From an uncultured Muribaculaceae bacterium (GTDB lineage Bacteria; Bacteroidota; Bacteroidia; Bacteroidales; Muribaculaceae), in assembly GCA_910587185.1 (NCBI GenBank), contig CAJULY010000016.1, forward strand, positions 1 through 59,311: a stretch of DNA of 59,311 nucleotides. Reading direction: 5' to 3'. Position numbers and translations under genes: made by a program. How positions within the stretch are numbered: the first letter of the stretch is position 1; each line of letters starts with the position of its first letter. Shown in pieces: positions 8,664 through 17,236 of the stretch. The notes beneath the pieces were generated by a model. It made no database searches. It was given only the letters and a program-made list of their open reading frames with translations, and was not told where the DNA came from.

Positions 8664-10001
8664 TCAATCGAAATAATCAACACTGTCCGGTTCGGTTTCA
8701 GGCATGGCGACTTCGGACGGCGTTGTGCTCAGGCTGTCATGTGACTGCGTAAAATCCTGTTCCGGCGACGTTTCAGCCGTTTCTTCTTCGCTATCAGGCG
8801 ACGGCGCGGGCTCTGCGAGTGTGTCGGCGACAACGGGTGTGTATCTTTCCGGAAAATAGCGCTCGGCCCGGTCCCTTACAGGACTTCGTTCCGTCGAAGT
8901 GCGCGTAACGGCATTTTTTCTGTTCCATGTCCCGACAAGAAAAAGCGTCAGGACTCCAAGGGCCAGAATCAGAATCACGATGACGATTTTAAGTTCGGCG
9001 GAACTCTTTTGCTTTACATTGGGAACATCGAGATCGGGCTTCGGAACATAATTGCGTCCTTGCGGTCCCGACGGTTTGACCGGCGGCACATATTCCGTGT
9101 CGAGCGACCGGGTCTCCGCGTCAGAAGTCCGAGGCAACACGGGGGCGGAATCACGGACCTGCCGGAGCAACGCGATGAGCTCATCCTCGCTTATCGTGCG
9201 ACCTCGCGGATCGGCCACCAGACAGCTCCTGACGATCGTCTGCCACGGATAGGGCAGAGTCGCCGTCTTCTCCGGCAGCTTGCCGGAGGTAACCTGTCGG
9301 ACTATCTCGGCCCTCCCCATCAGCGATTTCGGGGCGTGTTCTCCCGAAGTGAACGGCATTTCGCCTGAAGCGACAAGATAGGCTATGACTCCGAAACTCC
9401 ATGTGTCCGACGCCGATGTCATGCCCGAGCCGCTCAACTGTTCGGGCGACGCGTAACTGACGGTAGCCGCGGCGGTAACAGTCTCCTCGACCACAGTTTC
9501 ATCGGGATCGGACTGCCGGCTGATTCCGAAATCCGTTATTTTCGGCACTATACGGCCGTCGGGGCGTTTCGCTATGAGAATATTGGCAGGTTTCAGATCG
9601 CGATGGACAACATTGCGTGAATGCAGGAATTTCAGTCCCTCCAGAATCTGCGTGAGAATATCGGCCATGACCTCGGGCGAGGTCTCCTGAGTGTCGATCA
9701 AATCCGCAAGCGAACCTCCCGGATAGTAGCTGAGAACGGCGACGTCAACGGCGCCTGTCGGCTCTTCGAACGTGTAGCAGGCCTCATAACGGGCAATATT
9801 GGGATGAGGAGGGAGCCCGCACACAAGCTCTGCCTCGCGGCGCAGCCGGGTGCCCTCGCCGGTGACCGGCGCTATTTTCAAAGCCACCCAGCAGTCGAGC
9901 ACCATATCGTAGGCCTTATAGACCGTCCCGAAACTGCCGTTGCCCAGACGATCGTTCTCCCGGTCAAAACTGTAGCGCGATAAAAATTCCTGATAGGTCA
10001 T
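8664..10001 (-). CDS. Membrane-anchored Ser/Thr protein kinase (PknB-like)
   Basis: 445 residues. An intact Hanks-type kinase domain occupies residues 1-280: glycine loop GNGSFGTVYKA (20-30), Lys42, Glu56, catalytic HRDLKPAN (133-140), DFG (157-159) and activation segment YASPEQL. A single membrane helix (VIVILILALGVLTLFLV) lies near residues 335-350, followed by a Pro/Glu/Ser/Thr-rich tail with no PASTA domains. It is cotranscribed downstream of an FHA phosphothreonine-binding protein, which suggests a small signalling module. Substrates are unknown. Confidence 0.93.
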   Translation of the reverse strand: MTYQEFLSRYSFDRENDRLGNGSFGTVYKAYDMVLDCWVALKIAPVTGEGTRLRREAELVCGLPPHPNIARYEACYTFEEPTGAVDVAVLSYYPGGSLADLIDTQETSPEVMADILTQILEGLKFLHSRNVVHRDLKPANILIAKRPDGRIVPKITDFGISRQSDPDETVVEETVTAAATVSYASPEQLSGSGMTSASDTWSFGVIAYLVASGEMPFTSGEHAPKSLMGRAEIVRQVTSGKLPEKTATLPYPWQTIVRSCLVADPRGRTISEDELIALLRQVRDSAPVLPRTSDAETRSLDTEYVPPVKPSGPQGRNYVPKPDLDVPNVKQKSSAELKIVIVILILALGVLTLFLVGTWNRKNAVTRTSTERSPVRDRAERYFPERYTPVVADTLAEPAPSPDSEEETAETSPEQDFTQSHDSLSTTPSEVAMPETEPDSVDYFD

Positions 10002-10027
10002 GATTCAGAGAGATGACTGATATGATA

Positions 10028-10477
10028 TTACCGGAACACGATCCGTAGTTCGGTGTTCCCCATTCTGACGATATCGCCGTCGTGAAGCGGCGCTTCCTCG
10101 GCCGGCAAGAGGCTCCTTCCGTTGAGATAGGTTCCGTTCGCGCTTCCGGCATCGCTGAGAGCGGCCTCCACGCTTCCGTCGCCCCGGCGCTGGGCGGTGA
10201 CACGGCAATGGACCTTGCTCATAAAACCGTCGGTCACGGCTATCTGCACCGTCGCCGTGCTCCTGGCCGAGCGGCGCCCTATTGTCGAAACCCCTTCGGG
10301 AACAGGATATGATGAGGAGGCGCCTTGCGCCCCGCCGTCAAATTCCAGACTCAGCAGCGCGTCAGACTCTGGTCCTCCGTCGCCGACGGGCGACTCGCAA
10401 CGCGGGCACCGAGAGGGGCGTCCGCTCTCAGTCACCACTTCCAGTCCGCACGAGGGGCAAATCTCAATTTTTTTCAT
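10028..10477 (-). CDS. Zinc-ribbon plus FHA-domain protein
   Basis: 149 residues. An N-terminal zinc ribbon uses Cys7, Cys10, Cys24 and Cys27. The C-terminal FHA domain shows GRR (68-70), S-x-x-H (87-90) and NGTYLNG (114-120), the residues that read phosphothreonine peptides. It is encoded 26 nt upstream of the Ser/Thr kinase, so it is the obvious reader or adaptor for that kinase. A TAACTTTG box lies upstream at 10571-10578 on this strand. Confidence 0.88.
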   Translation of the reverse strand: MKKIEICPSCGLEVVTESGRPSRCPRCESPVGDGGPESDALLSLEFDGGAQGASSSYPVPEGVSTIGRRSARSTATVQIAVTDGFMSKVHCRVTAQRRGDGSVEAALSDAGSANGTYLNGRSLLPAEEAPLHDGDIVRMGNTELRIVFR

Positions 10478-10527
10478 TGTTTCGGGGCCTTGACAGGGTG
10501 TTCCATAAGAAATATCCTCTTAAAAGC

Positions 10528-10560
10528 ATCCCCGCCCAAATATGACTTGGACGGGGATGA
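10528..10560 (-). terminator. Strong hairpin between tsf and the FHA gene
   Basis: CATCCCCG(C/T)CCAA pairs with its complement across a 7-nt loop, giving about 13 bp. On the minus strand it lies downstream of tsf and upstream of the FHA gene, followed by a short CTTTT. It could end tsf transcription, or act as a leader structure of the FHA-kinase operon, because a TAACTTTG box lies between tsf and the hairpin. Confidence 0.5.
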
Positions 10561-10638
10561 CGTCATTATGCAAAGTTATGATTCTTTATGCGGGGATGAA
10601 TCTCCGCGTGGCTTGAGACATATCTCTGTCAGCGTCCA

Positions 10639-11631
10639 TCAATCCTCATTGAGGTTGACACGCTTGAACTCAACCACCGTCAGACCCTTCTGGGTCTTTT
10701 CGAGATACTGGCCGATTGTGAGCTCGCCATCTTTGATGAATTCCTGCTCCATCAGACAGTTCTCCTTGAAGAACTTGTTGAGACGGCCCTGAGCGATGTT
10801 CTTGATCATCTGCTCGGGAAGGTTGGCTGCCTTGGCTTCGCCGACTTCCTTGATCATGGCGCGTGCCCTGTCGGCCTCTTCCTGAGTGAGCCAGCCTTTT
10901 GCCATGTTGGATTCGATATGAGCTTCGGAGTCAACGAGGTTGGGGTTGATGCCTGCTTTCTTGAGGGCTACCTCAACAGCACGCTTAACCTGCTCCTCTT
11001 TGGTCTTCTCGACAGCCACGTTGTATTCAGAATCCTTCACTGCCTGGGGAACGCTGTCGCGGTCAACGGCAACGGGATTCATTGATGCGACCTGCATTGC
11101 CACATCACGGCCAACCTGATAGTCAACGCCTTCGACATTGAAACCTACTATAGTAGCGAGTTTGTTGCCGAGGTGGTTATAGGAAGTGGTGGTAGGAGCT
11201 TCGATGTACTCGTAAGCGCCGAGTTCCATCTTCTCACCGGTCTTGCCGCTTTCCTCAACGATAAGGTCGGCGATGGTCTGACCGTTGACAACGATGGCTT
11301 TGAGTTCGTCCATCGACTTCACTTTGTTGGCCATGGCTGCGGCGAGGATCTCTTTTGTCACTTCGACGAAACCGGCGTTCTTGGCAACGAAGTCCGTTTC
11401 ACACTTGAGGGCAACGACTGCTGCGAAGTTGCCTTCATTGGCTGCGAGAACGCAGCCTTCCGAAGCCTGACGGTCCTCGCGCTTGGCGGCTACTGCCTGA
11501 CCTTTCTTGCGGAGGATCTCAACGGCGGCTTCGATATCGCCGTTAGTCTCGGCGAGAGCTTTTTTGCAGTCCATCAGGCCGGCGCTTGTGAGGTGGCGCA
11601 GCTTGGTAATTTCTGCCATTGTTACTGCCAT
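10639..11631 (-). CDS. tsf: Elongation factor Ts
   Basis: 330 residues, the long Bacteroidota form. The N-terminal UBA-like part (ITKLRHLTSAGLMDCKKAL) and the TDFVAKN motif that contacts EF-Tu are clear. EF-Ts recycles EF-Tu from GDP to GTP form. It follows rpsB in the usual order. The start MAVTMAEI matches the family's usual N-terminus. Confidence 0.97.
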   Translation of the reverse strand: MAVTMAEITKLRHLTSAGLMDCKKALAETNGDIEAAVEILRKKGQAVAAKREDRQASEGCVLAANEGNFAAVVALKCETDFVAKNAGFVEVTKEILAAAMANKVKSMDELKAIVVNGQTIADLIVEESGKTGEKMELGAYEYIEAPTTTSYNHLGNKLATIVGFNVEGVDYQVGRDVAMQVASMNPVAVDRDSVPQAVKDSEYNVAVEKTKEEQVKRAVEVALKKAGINPNLVDSEAHIESNMAKGWLTQEEADRARAMIKEVGEAKAANLPEQMIKNIAQGRLNKFFKENCLMEQEFIKDGELTIGQYLEKTQKGLTVVEFKRVNLNED

Positions 11632-11733
11632 ATCTGTTATTTATGATATTGGAAGATTAAACGATTTTTTAACGGATCCGGCAGAGAGACGCACCTTGGC
11701 GCTCTCTCCGGATATTTTTTTGCGCTGTCTGAA

Positions 11734-12570
11734 TTATTCAGCGGCGGGAGCTTCGGCTGCTTCCTCCTTTTCAGGAGCTTCAGCGGCTTCAGCGGGAGCC
11801 TCGGCAGACTTGCGGCTTACGCGGCGGCGTTCGCGGCGGGGAGCTGCTTCGCCTTCTGCTTCCTTGGCATCAACCTTCTCGATCTTGCGTTCCTCGAGAC
11901 CTTCGTTCATTGCGGAGCAAACGGTGTCAAGGATAAGCTCGATGGATTTTGAAGCGTCATCGTTAGCGGGGATGACGAAATCCACGTTGTTGGGATCAGA
12001 GTTGGTGTCAACGATACCGAACACGGGGATTCCGAGACGGTTGGCTTCAGCAACGGCGATGCGTTCCTTGAGAACGTCAACGACGAAGAGAGCCGAAGGA
12101 AGACGGTTGAGGTCGGCGATTGAACCGAGAGTCTTCTCGAGTTTCGCACGCTGACGGGTTATCTGGAGTTTCTCACGCTTCGAAAGGTTGTCGAATGTGC
12201 CGTCCTTTGTCATTTTGTCAATGGCGGTCATTTTCTTCACAGCCTTGCGGATGGTGGGGAAGTTGGTGAGCATACCGCCCGGCCAGCGTTCGATGACGTA
12301 TGGCATGTTTACGCTCTGGGCCTTGTCGGCGATAACTTGTTTGGCCTGTTTTTTGGTTGCTACGAAAAGCACTTTCTTGCCTGATTTGGCAATGCTTTTC
12401 AGAGCTGCGGCAGCCTCGTCGAGCTTGGCTGCGGTTTTATAGAGATCGATGATGTGGATACCGTTGCGCTCCATGAAGATATAAGGAGCCATTGCAGGAT
12501 TCCATTTTCTTTTAAGGTGACCGAAATGGCAACCTGCTTCGAGTAACTGGTCAAATGTGGGTGTTGACAT
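11734..12570 (-). CDS. rpsB: 30S ribosomal protein S2
   Basis: 278 residues. The S2 signatures GCHFGHLKRKWNP and PYIFMERNGIHIIDL are at the N-terminus. The last 50 residues are an Ala/Glu-rich extension common in this phylum. It lies between rpsI and tsf in a rplM-rpsI-rpsB-tsf order. Confidence 0.97.
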   Translation of the reverse strand: MSTPTFDQLLEAGCHFGHLKRKWNPAMAPYIFMERNGIHIIDLYKTAAKLDEAAAALKSIAKSGKKVLFVATKKQAKQVIADKAQSVNMPYVIERWPGGMLTNFPTIRKAVKKMTAIDKMTKDGTFDNLSKREKLQITRQRAKLEKTLGSIADLNRLPSALFVVDVLKERIAVAEANRLGIPVFGIVDTNSDPNNVDFVIPANDDASKSIELILDTVCSAMNEGLEERKIEKVDAKEAEGEAAPRRERRRVSRKSAEAPAEAAEAPEKEEAAEAPAAE

Positions 12571-12662
12571 TTTGTTGATTTGTTGTTTACGTTCTTGAAA
12601 ATTTTACAATCCGGCGGTAGGGAACGTGTCCATCCGGAGGATTTAGATACTAAACACTTATG

Positions 12663-13053
<391 letters not shown>

Positions 13054-13061
13054 GCTTCAGC

Positions 13062-13541
13062 TTATTTAAAGTTGTTGATGTCAATTACTTTGGGGTTCTG
13101 AGCCTCGTGGGGATGAGAAGGTCCGTTATAGACGTGCATATTCTCTATCAGACGACGGCCGAGACGGTTTTTGGGAAGCATACCCTTCATCACCTTAATA
13201 TAAAGGGGATTGTAACCGGGTTTGAGATGCTTGTTGAACGACTTCTTGAGGAGAACCTCGGGAGTGGTCGAACGCTGTCCGCCGGGATAGCCGGTGTAAG
13301 AGAGATATTCGCGGTCTGTCATCTTTTTGCCGGTGAGAACACATTTTTCGGCGTTGATGATGATGACGTTGTCACCGCACTCCTCGTTGGGAGAGTAGGT
13401 AGGTTTGTTTTTGCCGCGCAGAATTTTGGCGACTTTGGCGCAAAGGCGACCGAGAACCTGGTCGGTGGCATCGATTACCACCCATTCTTTCTCAACCTGC
13501 GCAGGGTTAAGGGTTGGAGTTTTGTAGCTTAAAGTATCCAC
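13062..13541 (-). CDS. rplM: 50S ribosomal protein L13
   Basis: 159 residues. Family segments WVVIDATDQVLGRL and GMLPKNRLGRRL are visible. The start is a GTG at 13541: MDTLSYKT is the N-terminus expected for Bacteroidales L13, and no in-frame ATG lies near. First gene of the rplM-rpsI-rpsB-tsf cluster, behind a structured leader of about 105 nt. Confidence 0.96.
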   Translation of the reverse strand: MDTLSYKTPTLNPAQVEKEWVVIDATDQVLGRLCAKVAKILRGKNKPTYSPNEECGDNVIIINAEKCVLTGKKMTDREYLSYTGYPGGQRSTTPEVLLKKSFNKHLKPGYNPLYIKVMKGMLPKNRLGRRLIENMHVYNGPSHPHEAQNPKVIDINNFK

Positions 13542-13572
13542 TTTTTAAATGTTTAATTAATAAGTAATTAAA

Positions 13573-13684
13573 TACGACCGTCACCGCAAAAATGCCCGGC
13601 CAAAAGCATGCTCTTGGCGCCGGTCAGGTTTGATTTTGGATATAATCGGACTGCAAAGGTAGTGATTATCTTTCACTTATCCAA
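13573..13684 (-). promoter_or_regulatory. rplM promoter and structured leader
   Basis: On the minus strand TTG (13684-13682), 20 nt and TACCTTTG (13661-13654) form a near-consensus promoter. The leader then carries a GC-rich hairpin (CCGGCGCCAA pairing with TTGGCCGG, about 13593-13620) followed by GCATTTTTG. That shape would suit autogenous or attenuation control of the r-protein operon, but I do not recognise a named leader class. Confidence 0.6.
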
Positions 13685-13720
13685 GCACAGCCCGATTATT
13701 TTACTCAAACTTTATCGAAT

Positions 13721-13794
13721 GTCGGACCCGGTCGGACCCGTCAGACTTGTCAGACTTAGTCGGACTTAGTCGGACCTGGTCAGACAGGTCGAAC
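13721..13794. repeat. Degenerate tandem repeat of GTCGGAC-type units
   Basis: About eight imperfect 8-10-bp units of the form GTC(G/A)GAC(C/T)(C/T)(A/G) run head to tail between the divergent rplM and pyrB promoters. Similar short units (attagtccgattagtcc) flank the palindromic elements elsewhere in the window. Confidence 0.75.
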
Positions 13795-13812
13795 CGAAGA
13801 ATCGTATAATAA

Positions 13813-13844
13813 TTGTGTTTTTTGAAAGAAAAGCCGTAACTTTG
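13813..13844 (+). promoter_or_regulatory. pyrB promoter
   Basis: TTG at 13813-13815, 21 nt, TAACTTTG at 13837-13844. Predicted start near 13850, leaving a leader of about 35 nt before the pyrB ATG. No attenuator-like hairpin or pyrimidine-rich leader peptide is visible. Confidence 0.65.
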
Positions 13845-13884
13845 TACTCACAATAAATTATCACGCACTTTCAAGGCATACATC

Positions 13885-14817
13885 ATGAATCCCAACAGCC
13901 TCGTTTCAATCGACGACATCTCCCGGGAGGAGATTATCGACCTCATTGAACGCGCGCGGTTCTTTGAAGAGCACCCCAACCATAAAGTCCTCGACGGCAA
14001 GGTTGTGGCGACTCTTTTTTTTGAGCCCTCCACACGTACACGCCTCAGCTTCGAGACCGCCGTCAACCGTCTGGGCGGCCGTATAATCGGCTTCTCCGAT
14101 GCCTCCACCACAAGCTCATCGAAGGGTGAGACTCTCAAGGACACGATCAAGATGGTGAGCAACTACGTTGATCTCATCATCATGCGCCACTATCTCGAAG
14201 GCGCGGCCCGTTACGCCACCGAGGTGACCGACACCCCGATCATAAACGCCGGCGACGGAGCCAACCAGCATCCCTCGCAGACAATGCTCGACCTCTACTC
14301 CATCTACAAGACCCAGGGGACGCTCGAGAATCTGACAATTACAATGGTAGGCGACCTGAAATACGGCCGCACTGTCCACTCCCTGCTGATGGCTTTGCGC
14401 TATTTCAACCCGACGTTCCGATTCATAGCATGCAAAGAGCTTCGCATGCCGAAGGAATACCGGGATTTCTGCGATGCAAACGGAATCAGATATACCGAAA
14501 CCACGGAGTTTGACGCTGACTCAATAGCGGACACCGACATTCTCTACATGACCCGCGTGCAGCGCGAGCGCTTCTCCGACATCATGGAATATGAACGCGT
14601 CAAGAACCTCTACACTCTGCGCAACGACATGCTCGCCGAGACCAAACCCAACCTGCGAGTGCTCCATCCGCTGCCCCGCGTCAACGAAATAGACCAGGAT
14701 GTCGATGACAATCCGAAAGCCTACTATTTCGACCAGGCGCGCAACGGACTTTTCGCCCGTCAGGCTATTATATGCAAGGCATTAGGAATCGATATTTACA
14801 AGGAGGCCCGATCATGA
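13885..14817 (+). CDS. pyrB: Aspartate carbamoyltransferase, catalytic chain
   Basis: 310 residues. Carbamoyl-phosphate motif PSTRTRLSFE near residue 50 and the aspartate-side HPLPRVNEI near residue 265 are intact. It condenses carbamoyl phosphate with aspartate in UMP synthesis. The stop overlaps the pyrI start (ATGA), so the catalytic and regulatory chains are translationally coupled. Confidence 0.96.
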   Translation: MNPNSLVSIDDISREEIIDLIERARFFEEHPNHKVLDGKVVATLFFEPSTRTRLSFETAVNRLGGRIIGFSDASTTSSSKGETLKDTIKMVSNYVDLIIMRHYLEGAARYATEVTDTPIINAGDGANQHPSQTMLDLYSIYKTQGTLENLTITMVGDLKYGRTVHSLLMALRYFNPTFRFIACKELRMPKEYRDFCDANGIRYTETTEFDADSIADTDILYMTRVQRERFSDIMEYERVKNLYTLRNDMLAETKPNLRVLHPLPRVNEIDQDVDDNPKAYYFDQARNGLFARQAIICKALGIDIYKEARS

Positions 14818-15275
14818 CCCAAAACAAGAAAGAACTCGCAGTAGCCGCCCTTCGCGCCGGCACTGTCATTGACCGCGTACCCTGCGACGCACTTTTCAAA
14901 GCCGTACGCATTCTCGGAATCGAGAAGATGAAGAACCATGTCACCATCGGAAACAACCTTTTCTCCCACCGCCTCGGAACCAAAGGCATCATCAAGGTGG
15001 CAGATGTCGAATTTCCCGAAGATGTCCTCAACCGCATAGCTCTGATCGCCCCGAACGCCAAGATCAACATAATCCGCGACTACGAGGTGGCTGAAAAGCG
15101 CCTGGTATCGCTCCCCGACGAGATTGTGGGCATTGTGCGCTGCGGCAATCCGAAATGTATCACCAACAACGAGCCTATGCGCACCCGCTTCTCCGTGATC
15201 GACCGCGAGGACGTGACAATACGCTGCCACTACTGCGGCCACACCGTGAAAGCCGGCGACGCCCAGATCGACTGA
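14814..15275 (+). CDS. pyrI: Aspartate carbamoyltransferase, regulatory chain
   Basis: 153 residues. N-terminal nucleotide-binding domain, then the zinc domain that contacts PyrB, with Cys110, Cys115, Cys138 and Cys141. Its presence predicts an allosteric dodecameric enzyme of the E. coli type. The ATG at 14814 overlapping the pyrB stop is chosen over an upstream in-frame start inside pyrB. Confidence 0.96.
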   Translation: MTQNKKELAVAALRAGTVIDRVPCDALFKAVRILGIEKMKNHVTIGNNLFSHRLGTKGIIKVADVEFPEDVLNRIALIAPNAKINIIRDYEVAEKRLVSLPDEIVGIVRCGNPKCITNNEPMRTRFSVIDREDVTIRCHYCGHTVKAGDAQID

Positions 15276-15295
15276 ACTGAAGCAACGGATATCGC

Positions 15296-15865
15296 ATGAA
15301 ACAGCAATGGAAAGCCGGGACAATGATCTATCCGCTGCCGGCGGTGCTGGTCAGCTGCGGCGACGATGAAACGAACAACCTGCTGACTGTGGCATGGACA
15401 GGAACGGTTTGCACCGATCCGGCCATGTGTTATATCTCGGTGCGTCCCGAGCGCTACTCCTACGGCCTCATCCGGCGCAACATGGAGTTCACTATCAATC
15501 TGACGACCGAATCGATGACGAGGGCCACCGACTGGTGCGGAGTGCGCTCCGGCCGCGATTACGACAAATGGGCCGAAACCGGCCTCACCCGCGAGACGGG
15601 GCTGATGGTCAGATGTCCTTCCGTGGCCGAGTCGCCCGTCAGCATCGAGTGTCGCGTCAAGCAGATAATCCCGCTCGGAAGCCACGACATGTTTCTCGCC
15701 GATGTCCTCTGCGTCCGCGCCGATGAAAGCCTCATCGATCAGCAGACCGGAGTGTTCCGGCTGGAAGAGGCCGGGCTGGTCAACTACAGCCACGGCCATT
15801 ACTTCAGGCAGGGCGAGCAGATCGGACGCTTCGGCTTCTCGGTCATGAAAAAGAAAAAGAAATAA
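15296..15865 (+). CDS. Flavin reductase-like FMN-binding split-barrel protein
   Basis: 189 residues. The family pattern PLPAVLVSCGDDETNNLLTVAWTG is followed by MCYISVRPERYSY and the FTINL strand, as in flavin reductases and related FMN-binding proteins. The reaction is unknown. It lies 20 nt after pyrI and could be cotranscribed. The C-terminus is a run of lysines. Confidence 0.85.
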   Translation: MKQQWKAGTMIYPLPAVLVSCGDDETNNLLTVAWTGTVCTDPAMCYISVRPERYSYGLIRRNMEFTINLTTESMTRATDWCGVRSGRDYDKWAETGLTRETGLMVRCPSVAESPVSIECRVKQIIPLGSHDMFLADVLCVRADESLIDQQTGVFRLEEAGLVNYSHGHYFRQGEQIGRFGFSVMKKKKK

Positions 15866-15922
15866 AAACCTATCAGATAACTATCACAAGTCCAAAACGT
15901 CCTAAACAGACAACTAACGATT

Positions 15923-17203
15923 ATGCAACACGACGAACAGATTTTCCAGCTCATAGAAAAAGAGTATCAGCGTCAGAAAAAAGGAATAGAACTCATCGCT
16001 TCCGAAAACTTCGTAAGCCCCGACGTCATGCACGCAATGGGTTCTTGCCTGACTAACAAATATGCCGAAGGTTATCCGGCCCACCGCTACTATGGCGGCT
16101 GCCAGGTTGTTGATGAAGTAGAGCAGCTCGCAATCGACCGTGTCTGCAAGCTCTTCGGAGCCGAATATGCCAACGTGCAGCCCCACTCGGGCGCACAGGC
16201 CAACATGTCGGTCTTCATGGCATGCCTGAATCCGGGCGACAAATTCCTCGGTCTCAATCTGGCCCACGGAGGCCATCTCACCCACGGAAGCCCCGTGAAT
16301 TTCTCGGGAATCGTGTTCAATGCGCTCGAATACAACGTCGATGCCGAAACAGGCCGTATCGACTACGAACAGATGGAAGAAGTGGCGCGCCGCGAACGTC
16401 CACGCCTCATAATCGGCGGCGCCAGCGCTTACTCTCGTGACTGGGACTATGCCCGCATGCGCCGTCTGGCCGATGAGATCGGAGCGATATTCATGGTTGA
16501 CATGGCACACCCGGCCGGTCTTATTGCAGCCGGACTTCTTGACAACCCTGTGAAATATGCCCACATCGTGACCTCCACCACCCACAAGACTCTGCGCGGC
16601 CCCCGCGGAGGAATCATCCTGATGGGCAAAGACTTCCCCAATCCTTTCGGCAAGAAGACACCCAAAGGCGAAGTGCGCATGATGTCCTCGCTGCTCAATT
16701 CGGCAGTGTTCCCCGGCGTTCAGGGCGGCCCGCTCGAACATATCATCGCCGCGAAGGCCGTCGCTTTCCATGAAGCGCTTCAGCCTCAGTTCCGCGACTA
16801 TCAGATCCAGGTGCGCAAAAACGCAGCCGTCATGGCTAAAGCCATGATCGAGCGCGGCTACAAGATAATCTCCGACGGAACCGACAACCACTGTCTGCTC
16901 GTGGATCTCCGCACCAAATTCCCCGAACTCACCGGTAAGGTTGCGGAACGGGTACTCGTCGAGGCCGACATAACCGCCAACAAGAACATGGTTCCCTTTG
17001 ACAGCCGCTCTCCGTTCCAGACCTCCGGTATCCGTCTCGGAACTCCTGCCATCACCACCCGCGGCGCCAAGGAAGACCTCATGGAGGAGATCGTGGATAT
17101 GATCGACACCGTGCTCTCCTCTCCCGAAGACCCCAAAGTCATCGAAGCGGTACGAGCCAAGGTCAACGCCACGATGGAAGCTTATCCCATGTTCGCCTAT
17201 TGA
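15923..17203 (+). CDS. glyA: Serine hydroxymethyltransferase
   Basis: 426 residues. The PLP lysine is Lys222 in STTHKTLRGPRGG. IELIASENFVSP and the ANVQPHSGAQAN loop are also clear. Converts serine and tetrahydrofolate to glycine and methylene-tetrahydrofolate. It starts about 57 nt after the flavin-reductase-like gene; a separate promoter is not obvious. Confidence 0.96.
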   Translation: MQHDEQIFQLIEKEYQRQKKGIELIASENFVSPDVMHAMGSCLTNKYAEGYPAHRYYGGCQVVDEVEQLAIDRVCKLFGAEYANVQPHSGAQANMSVFMACLNPGDKFLGLNLAHGGHLTHGSPVNFSGIVFNALEYNVDAETGRIDYEQMEEVARRERPRLIIGGASAYSRDWDYARMRRLADEIGAIFMVDMAHPAGLIAAGLLDNPVKYAHIVTSTTHKTLRGPRGGIILMGKDFPNPFGKKTPKGEVRMMSSLLNSAVFPGVQGGPLEHIIAAKAVAFHEALQPQFRDYQIQVRKNAAVMAKAMIERGYKIISDGTDNHCLLVDLRTKFPELTGKVAERVLVEADITANKNMVPFDSRSPFQTSGIRLGTPAITTRGAKEDLMEEIVDMIDTVLSSPEDPKVIEAVRAKVNATMEAYPMFAY

Positions 17204-17236
17204 GCTGTAACCAATTCATTTTTCCGATCATCCACC

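Noticed and set aside
10557..10566. Perfect palindrome ATGACGTCAT
   Set aside because: It arises at the edge of a large hairpin and is single; no bacterial factor or second copy supports an operator.
13721..13794. Possible CRISPR array
   Set aside because: Units are 8-10 bp without spacers of uniform length, and no cas genes are present.
15914..16891. 325-codon frame antisense to glyA
   Set aside because: Shadow frame; SHMT motifs on the sense strand are complete.
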